Shown: in pieces, positions 59,201 through 64,000 of the stretch
Layout of the letters: the number at the start of each line of letters is the position of its first letter
How positions within the stretch are numbered: position 1 is the stretch's first letter
Assembly (NCBI GenBank): GCA_949291555.1
Contig: CASEWE010000001.1
Span: forward strand, 1-64,000
Origin: an uncultured Bacteroidales bacterium
GTDB taxonomy: Bacteria > Bacteroidota > Bacteroidia > Bacteroidales > P3
DNA length: 64,000 nt
Reading direction: 5' to 3'
Translations under genes and position numbers: made by a program
Notes under the pieces: generated by a model
Database searches by the model: none
What the model was told of the DNA's origin: nothing
The model's input: only the letters and a program-made list of their open reading frames with translations

Positions 59201-60784
59201 ATGACCCGAACCATCCTCATCAAATCCTTGGGTATCGCTTGGCTCATTTCCGCCGCCATCCTGGCAACTTCCTGCGGAAGCACCTTCATGGTAGCCGCCG
59301 ATGACGTTTACGGCACGGTGCCGACGCGTGAACAAGAATGGCAATACCGGCAGCAGGCCCAAGCGGAAGCCTATCCCGAAGCCGGCGGCATGGACGAGCT
59401 TTCCTACGCCTCCGCCCAGGCAACCGATACATTCAATTACGACAATTACTACGACTACGAATACACTTCGCGCCTGCGCCGCTTCCACGATGACGATTAC
59501 CTGAGCGACGATTATTATTCCGACTATTACACGAATTATTACTGGTACGATTCCGACCCTTATTATTACGGGACCAGCATCTATTTGGGCTACAACTGGT
59601 GGTATCCCCCCTACACCTGCTACCGTCCGGGCTGGTACCTGGGCTTCAGCTACGGGCCTTTCTACTGGGGCTGGGGAAGCTACTACTGGCCTTACCGCTA
59701 TTGGTCCGACTACGCCTGGGGTTACGTGAACGGCTATTGGAACGGCTATTGGGACGGGTATTACGACCGCTATTGGAACGAATACTGCTATGATTACTGC
59801 TACAATCCCTACGACCGCAACACCTACGCCCAAAGCCAGTACGGGAAACGCATCAGCGGAGGCAGTTCGCTTTCGCGGCCGGTAACCATCGCCAGCAGCG
59901 CGGGCAGCATCCAAAGGGCGCAAGGCAGCGGCCGTGTCGCCTCCGAACTGAACACGGGCTCGGGCTCTTCCGGCAGGAATGTCCGGGTAAGCTTCGCCGA
60001 AAGATACGAGACCGCCATGCAGGCCAGCGGGAGCGATCCTGCCTTGCGCGGCCCTTCCTCCGGTTCCGCATCGGGCTCCGCATCGGGTTCCACGCCAAGA
60101 ATCAGCCAGTCTTCGGCTATCGGGACGGCAACCTCGGTTTCGTCCACCTCGAAAGCCAGCAATGCGGCGCTTGCCGGCTCTGCTGCCGGCAGCAACAACC
60201 GCACGCCTTCGGCCATGATCGACCACGTTTCCCGGCGGCTGGCCAGCAAACCGGCTGTTTCCGTCTCTTCTTCGTCTAAAACCACGAACCCTTCCATCAA
60301 GCCTTCTACGGGAAGTTCCGTTCCCCGGGTGCAGCCCGCGGCGGCTCCCCGCACGGCAACCAGCCAAACCTCTGCTGTCCGCGCTCCGCAAAACGGAACT
60401 CAAACCCGTACCACAGCCGCCCCGCAGGGAACCCAGCAAAGAACCCAGCAAAGGACTTCGCAATCCTACCGTCCTTCCGCACCGGCTTCTTCCGCCCAGC
60501 CGCGGCAGACAGGATCGCAGCCGTTGCGTTACAGCAACCCCGCTTACAACCGAAGCCGGAGCAACTCTTCTTACGTAAGCCCGCAATACAACAACAGCAC
60601 CCGCATGCGCACCTATTCGGTTCCCGCCCGGACGGCGCCCGCGCGGACAGCTCCGGCCCGGACAACGCCTTCGCGCCCGGCCAACGTTTCGACAAGCCGT
60701 CCCGCCTCCTCCTCTTCCGTTTCCCGCCCGGCCGCGCCTTCGCGCAGCTCGTCCACCAGCGCGCCGGTCCGCAGGACCCGGTAG
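59201..60784 (+). CDS. Tyr/Trp-rich lipoprotein of unknown function
   Basis: 527 residues. A lipoprotein signal ends ILATSC (Cys at about 25). Residues about 75-205 are extraordinarily rich in Tyr, Trp, Gly and Asp (YDYEYTSRLRR, DDYYSDYYTNYYWYDSD, YGPFYWGWGSYYWPYRYW, GYWNGYWDGYYDRYW), and the last 320 residues are Ser/Thr/Ala/Arg-rich with short repeats (TAPARTAPARTTPSRP, GSASGSASGS). This composition is known in several Bacteroidetes lipoproteins but the family has no function. It probably lies on the cell surface. It is followed after 84 bases by the FadL-like gene in the same direction. Confidence 0.75.
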   Translation: MTRTILIKSLGIAWLISAAILATSCGSTFMVAADDVYGTVPTREQEWQYRQQAQAEAYPEAGGMDELSYASAQATDTFNYDNYYDYEYTSRLRRFHDDDYLSDDYYSDYYTNYYWYDSDPYYYGTSIYLGYNWWYPPYTCYRPGWYLGFSYGPFYWGWGSYYWPYRYWSDYAWGYVNGYWNGYWDGYYDRYWNEYCYDYCYNPYDRNTYAQSQYGKRISGGSSLSRPVTIASSAGSIQRAQGSGRVASELNTGSGSSGRNVRVSFAERYETAMQASGSDPALRGPSSGSASGSASGSTPRISQSSAIGTATSVSSTSKASNAALAGSAAGSNNRTPSAMIDHVSRRLASKPAVSVSSSSKTTNPSIKPSTGSSVPRVQPAAAPRTATSQTSAVRAPQNGTQTRTTAAPQGTQQRTQQRTSQSYRPSAPASSAQPRQTGSQPLRYSNPAYNRSRSNSSYVSPQYNNSTRMRTYSVPARTAPARTAPARTTPSRPANVSTSRPASSSSVSRPAAPSRSSSTSAPVRRTR

Positions 60785-60868
60785 CGGCCTCCCGGCAGAA
60801 CCCGTGCGCTGCAATCCGGCCGGGAAACAAGCGGCAAATACAAAACCTCAAAACCCCAGAAACCAGAC

Positions 60869-62407
60869 ATGAAAATCCTTCCAAGACATAAATTGCTCCT
60901 TTTGGCGTCCTTCGCCTTTTCCGTTGCCGGCATTCAAGCCCAGACCGATGCCGACCTGCTGCGCTATTCCATGACCAATCCCATAGGAACGTCCCGGTAC
61001 AACGCCATGGGCGGCGCTTTCGGGTCTTTAGGGGCCAATTTCTCCGCCCTCAGCACCAATCCGGCAGGCATCGGATTCTTTACCCGGCACGAGCTTTCCT
61101 TTACCATGGGGCCGGCTTATTCGAATGCCACCTCCAACTACTACGGGCAGGAATCCTATCTGGACAATACCCAGTTCACCGTTCCGCAAATGGGCGGAGT
61201 CTTCGAAGTCTACCGGGGCTCGCAAGGGAAAGGGATAAGACGGCTGCAATTCGGGGTCGGGGCCAACCGCCTGAAGGATTTCAACTCCAGCTGGTATTCG
61301 CAGGCCGTCAATCCCCAGTCTTCCTACATGAACTACGTGGAGGCCGTAAGCCAAGGCTACGACTTCAGCACCGAATACGGGCAAGGCATCGCCCATCCGG
61401 GGAACCTCGCCTACCAGACCGGCCTGATGGATTTTGCCGATACCGTCGGCCTCGACTACATTACCTTTTTAGGTTCGGGCCTGGATCAACGGCATGTTCT
61501 GCGTGAAAGCGGAAACATCACGGAAACCACGATTTCTTTTGGCGGGAACTGGGCCGACATGCTGTATTTCGGCGCCACCTTGGGCATACCCTTTGTCGAT
61601 TACCGCCAAGAGTCGATCATCGAGGAGCGCAATCCCGGCCTTCCCGGCGAACCCGTCAGGCTGCCGGAACAGCCCGTCGACGTTACCTACTTCAATTCCT
61701 ACGAACTCACCCAGGATTTGCAAGTAAGGGGGAACGGCCTCAACTTGAAGCTGGGCCTTATTTTCCGGCCCCTGCACCTGTTCCGGGTGGGCATCGCCTT
61801 CCATACCCCTACCTACTACTGGCTCAAGGAAACCTCTACGGTGTCGCTGAACACCGACATGCAATACATCTACAACGGTTCCCAACTTCCCAACCATGCC
61901 AAATACCGTTACGAAAACTACCGTTACAATATCGTGACCCCGGCCAAGGGAATCCTGAGCGTGGCTTTCCTGATCAAGAATTTCGGGGCCGTTTCGGTGG
62001 AAGGGGAACTGACCGATTACCGGACCATGCGCATTGAAACGGACGACATAGACCTCAAGAGTTCCTTGCGGGAAACCGTCCGTGAAAACTACCGGATGGC
62101 CGGCGTGCTGAGGGCGGGCACCGAATGGAAGGTCGGCATCGTCAGCCTGCGGGCCGGGTATATCTACCAGTCCAGCCCGTACAAGAACCCGGAACTCGAC
62201 CGGCAATGGTACGACCATACGGCCACGGTGGGTCTGGGCTTGGCCTTGGGCCTCTGCAACCTCGACTTTGCCTTCATGGCCAATTACGGAGGGCGGACCG
62301 ACGACTTCTACTATCTGGAAGACCAGCAAGGCCAGCCGCTCGTAATCCCGGCAAAAGTCAATTTTGCCAAATACGTGTTCACGGCCGGGGCCAGTTTCCG
62401 GTTCTGA
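60869..62407 (+). CDS. OmpP1/FadL-like outer-membrane protein
   Basis: 512 residues. Signal peptide ending AGIQA, then the FadL-like start: DLLRYSMTNPIGTSRYNAMGGAFGSLGANFSALSTNPAGIGFF, the N-terminal hatch motif of the OmpP1/FadL/TodX family (often annotated hemin receptor in Bacteroidetes). Many strands of a large barrel follow, and the end is the classical TAGASFRF. FadL members pass hydrophobic molecules through the outer membrane; the substrate here is not known. Likely cotranscribed with the Tyr/Trp-rich lipoprotein. Confidence 0.85.
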   Translation: MKILPRHKLLLLASFAFSVAGIQAQTDADLLRYSMTNPIGTSRYNAMGGAFGSLGANFSALSTNPAGIGFFTRHELSFTMGPAYSNATSNYYGQESYLDNTQFTVPQMGGVFEVYRGSQGKGIRRLQFGVGANRLKDFNSSWYSQAVNPQSSYMNYVEAVSQGYDFSTEYGQGIAHPGNLAYQTGLMDFADTVGLDYITFLGSGLDQRHVLRESGNITETTISFGGNWADMLYFGATLGIPFVDYRQESIIEERNPGLPGEPVRLPEQPVDVTYFNSYELTQDLQVRGNGLNLKLGLIFRPLHLFRVGIAFHTPTYYWLKETSTVSLNTDMQYIYNGSQLPNHAKYRYENYRYNIVTPAKGILSVAFLIKNFGAVSVEGELTDYRTMRIETDDIDLKSSLRETVRENYRMAGVLRAGTEWKVGIVSLRAGYIYQSSPYKNPELDRQWYDHTATVGLGLALGLCNLDFAFMANYGGRTDDFYYLEDQQGQPLVIPAKVNFAKYVFTAGASFRF

Positions 62408-62744
62408 TCCCGAGGGCCAGGCGCTCCTGCGCGGAAGGCCGCAAGGCTGAGGGCCGCCAACAGGCTACCGATACCGGATATATAGAGGAACGCATGATGC
62501 ACGTTGCATGATGCACGATGCCTGTGTTGACGGCAAGCCACCGTGTTCCCGGTACGCGATTCCCTTGCCCGGATCGCCCCGGCCGGCACGTACCGGCGCG
62601 CACCGGCGCCACAAAACAACGAAGCCGGAAAGCCCGAAAAGCTTCCCCAAAAAGCCCCGCGCAAAAAAAGAAGCCCCGCGCGGTTCCAAAGGAACCAGCG
62701 CGGGGCTTTCCGCACTCCAACCAAGCGCGCAGGGCGCGCAAGGC
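62408..62744. other. Convergent intergenic region FadL-like / rplY
   Basis: 337 bases without a gene. It holds the rplY terminator (62663-62708), a 14-bp tandem repeat (62492-62519, GCATGATGCACGTT and GCATGATGCACGAT) and several ACCGGCG copies around 62590-62612. No clear terminator was found for the plus-strand gene. Confidence 0.6.
62663..62708 (-). terminator. Terminator of rplY
   Basis: Stem AAGCCCCGCGC-GGTTCC with GGAACC-AGCGCGGGGCTT (one bulge), loop AAA, followed on the minus strand by CTTTTTTTG. It is 37 bases past the rplY stop. Confidence 0.88.
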
Positions 62745-63326
62745 TTATTTTTCCGCTTCGGCAGCGGGAGCGGCCGCCTGGGCGTTGCGCGTGGCTTTTA
62801 CCGAAACCACGGCGGCGGTCATATCTTCCAGGAACTGGTATTTTTCATTTACCAAATCCTTCAATTTCACTTCGTCCAGAATATCCATCTTGGTAATGTC
62901 CACGGTGATGGCTTCGGGCATATCGGCCGGCAAGGCGCGAACACGCACTTTCCGCTTGGCTTTTACCAGCTTGCCGCCTTTGAGCACGCCCACGGAATTG
63001 CCTTCCGTGCGGAAAGGAACCGCCATGGTGATAGGACGGTCGTCTCTCAATTCCAGGAAATCCACATGGAGCAAAGTGTCTTTCACCTTATGGAACTGCG
63101 CTTCCTGGGGAATCGTCTTGAGGGTCTTCCCGTCGATGTCCAAATCCACAAAGCAGACTTCGGGCGTGGTGAACAAAGGCATCAGCACCTTTTCGTCCGC
63201 AAAGAAATGGATTTGCTCGTCCCCACCGTAAACAACGCAAGGAATCTTTCCTTGCTTGCGCAGGTCTCGTGCATCTTTTTTCCCTACGTTCCCTCTGCGG
63301 GAACCGCTCACAGATACAGTCTTCAT
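62745..63326 (-). CDS. rplY: 50S ribosomal protein L25 (CTC form)
   Basis: 193 residues. The N-terminal L25 5S-rRNA-binding domain (SGSRRGNVGKKDARDLRKQGKIPCVVYGG, split across about residues 7-36) is followed by a TL5/CTC C-terminal domain (VDFLELRDDRPITMAVPFRTEG, LVKAKRKVRVRALPADMPE) and an Ala/Glu tail. It follows prs in the same direction, a conserved pair in Bacteroidales. A hairpin with a T-tract lies 35-70 bases upstream of the ATG. Confidence 0.95.
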   Translation of the reverse strand: MKTVSVSGSRRGNVGKKDARDLRKQGKIPCVVYGGDEQIHFFADEKVLMPLFTTPEVCFVDLDIDGKTLKTIPQEAQFHKVKDTLLHVDFLELRDDRPITMAVPFRTEGNSVGVLKGGKLVKAKRKVRVRALPADMPEAITVDITKMDILDEVKLKDLVNEKYQFLEDMTAAVVSVKATRNAQAAAPAAEAEK

Positions 63327-63361
63327 CTTGATCTTAATTTATGGTTGATAGTCTACAAGCG

Positions 63362-63396
63362 CAAAAAACGCCCTTGCCCCGACCGGGACAAGGGCG
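63362..63396 (-). terminator. Hairpin with T-tract between prs and rplY
   Basis: On the minus strand GCGCCCTTGTCCC, loop GGTC, GGGGCAAGGGCG form a stem, then TTTTTTGCG. It resembles an intrinsic terminator of prs or an attenuator in the rplY leader. A TATCTTTG box (63397-63404) sits directly upstream of it. Confidence 0.75.
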
Positions 63397-63404
63397 CAAA
63401 GATA
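63397..63404 (-). promoter_or_regulatory. Possible promoter -7 box before the rplY hairpin
   Basis: TATCTTTG on the minus strand, with no TTTG at -33. If used, transcription would start at the foot of the terminator hairpin. Confidence 0.4.
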
Positions 63405-63458
63405 ATCCAAACGGGAGACATATCCTAAAGCCCGCCTCGAAAACCCGCGAAATCCCGC

Positions 63459-63487
63459 GGTTCCCGTTCCGCAACCGAACGGGAACC
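63459..63487 (-). terminator. Possible terminator of prs
   Basis: An 11-bp perfect inverted repeat GGTTCCCGTTC/GAACGGGAACC, 70 bases past the prs stop, but without a clean T-tract. Confidence 0.4.
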
Positions 63488-63556
63488 CGTCCGGAAAGGC
63501 CTTTCCCAAGCCTTTGCTCCCGGGACCGCAAGGCTTCAAAAGCAGGCCATGAAAAC

Positions 63557-64000
63557 CTAATTCTTGAACTTGTACAAGTCCGATATGCTCTCGCAAGACT
63601 CCACCCTCCGGATGACTTCCGCCAAAAGCTTGGCCGAAGAGATGACGGTAATCTTGTCGGAAGGACGGGAGGTGGGGATGGTATCGCTTACGATGAGTTC
63701 CGTCAAACGGGACTTTTCGATCCGATCGATAGCGTTGCCCGAAAGCACCGGGTGGGTAACCACGGCCCGCACGCTCTTCGCCCCTTGATCCAGGATGAGT
63801 TCGGCCGCCTTGATCATGGTATTCCCCGTGTCGAGGATATCATCCAGCAACACCACGTTCTTGCCCTCCACGTCGCCGATCAATTGCATCTGATCCACCA
63901 CGTTGGGCTTGCTCCGCTGCTTGTAGCAAATGGCGAAACCCGTACCGAATATCTTGGCGTAGACGCTCGCCCGGCGGGTTCCCCCCGTGTCGGGAGAGGC
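63557..64000 (-). CDS. prs: Ribose-phosphate pyrophosphokinase, C-terminal part
   Basis: The last 147 codons of Prs, the 5' part being beyond the window. Visible: SPDTGGTRRASVYAKIFGTG, the PRPP-binding loop NVVLLDDILDTGNTMIKAAEL, VTHPVLSGNAIDRIEKS, and the C-terminal EVIRRVESCESISDLYKF. Prs makes PRPP from ribose-5-phosphate and ATP for purine, pyrimidine, NAD and His synthesis. It precedes rplY by 230 bases in the same direction. Confidence 0.95.
   Translation of the reverse strand, partial: ASPDTGGTRRASVYAKIFGTGFAICYKQRSKPNVVDQMQLIGDVEGKNVVLLDDILDTGNTMIKAAELILDQGAKSVRAVVTHPVLSGNAIDRIEKSRLTELIVSDTIPTSRPSDKITVISSAKLLAEVIRRVESCESISDLYKFKN

Noticed and set aside
58928..60814. A 628-codon open frame on the minus strand opposite the Tyr/Trp-rich lipoprotein
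   Set aside because: Arg/Gly/Val-rich low-complexity composition mirrors the Ser/Thr/Tyr codons of the real gene; no signal peptide, domain or ribosome site; the plus-strand gene has a clear lipobox and binding site.
1..64000. CRISPR arrays, insertion sequences, integrases, rRNA operons, plasmid or phage modules
   Set aside because: No regularly spaced repeat-spacer array, transposase, integrase or rRNA sequence was found on either strand.

Overview
The window comes from a Bacteroidota genome, most likely order Bacteroidales, with a fairly high GC content. The evidence is: exported proteins with type IX secretion (T9SS) C-terminal sorting domains, the gliding/T9SS accessory genes gldD and gldE, Bacteroidetes-only families (DUF4270, DUF6029, Omp28, WbqC, GIN-domain proteins), a FeoA-FeoB fusion, and promoters of the Bacteroidetes type (TTTG near -33, TAnnTTTG near -7). 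Most genes are chromosomal housekeeping or envelope genes; I see no phage, insertion sequence, plasmid or CRISPR array.

Left edge (1-338): two short gene interiors, an htpG piece on the minus strand and a DUF2828 piece on the plus strand, abut each other and then unrelated sequence. This looks like an assembly or ligation chimera, or a scrambled remnant. From 613 to 5405 lies an ECF sigma factor, a one-pass anti-sigma-like protein, a beta-barrel outer-membrane protein and a GIN-domain exported protein, all in one direction.

5.6-19.3 kb (minus strand): WbqC, a T9SS-exported FG-GAP repeat protein behind a tRNA-Pro/tRNA-Thr pair, a cassette of TlpA, DUF6029 porin-like, Omp28 lipoprotein and a small T9SS protein (three of the four carry closely spaced cysteine pairs), a THUMP methyltransferase relative that has lost its catalytic motifs, a hotdog thioesterase, kbl, a small OMP and a Xaa-Pro aminopeptidase. 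Upstream of the aminopeptidase is a tandemly duplicated 64-bp unit, each copy carrying a complete -33/-7 promoter.

20-34 kb: feoAB, glmS, a DUF4270 lipoprotein, a half-length glycogen synthase, recJ (plus strand), a GtrA-glycosyltransferase-TPR fusion, an RluA-type pseudouridine synthase and rng. 34.9-36.5 kb: mutY and ssb on the plus strand. 37-50.6 kb (minus): a C10 cysteine protease with T9SS sorting domain, dsbD, purS, pssA, an OstA/LptA-like protein, a PepSY-like protein with a long acidic middle, purA, nadC and an OmpH-like lipoprotein.

50.9-64 kb: recQ and kdsD diverge from overlapping promoters; kdsD-lptB serve LPS synthesis and export. gldE-gldD overlap each other and follow pth and proS. 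A Tyr/Trp-rich lipoprotein and a FadL-like OMP are on the plus strand; rplY and the 3' part of prs end the window. A theme is envelope biogenesis: LPS (kdsD, lptB, OstA-like, WbqC, GtrA fusion), phospholipid (pssA), disulfide chemistry (tlpA, Omp28, dsbD) and T9SS cargo plus accessory lipoproteins.
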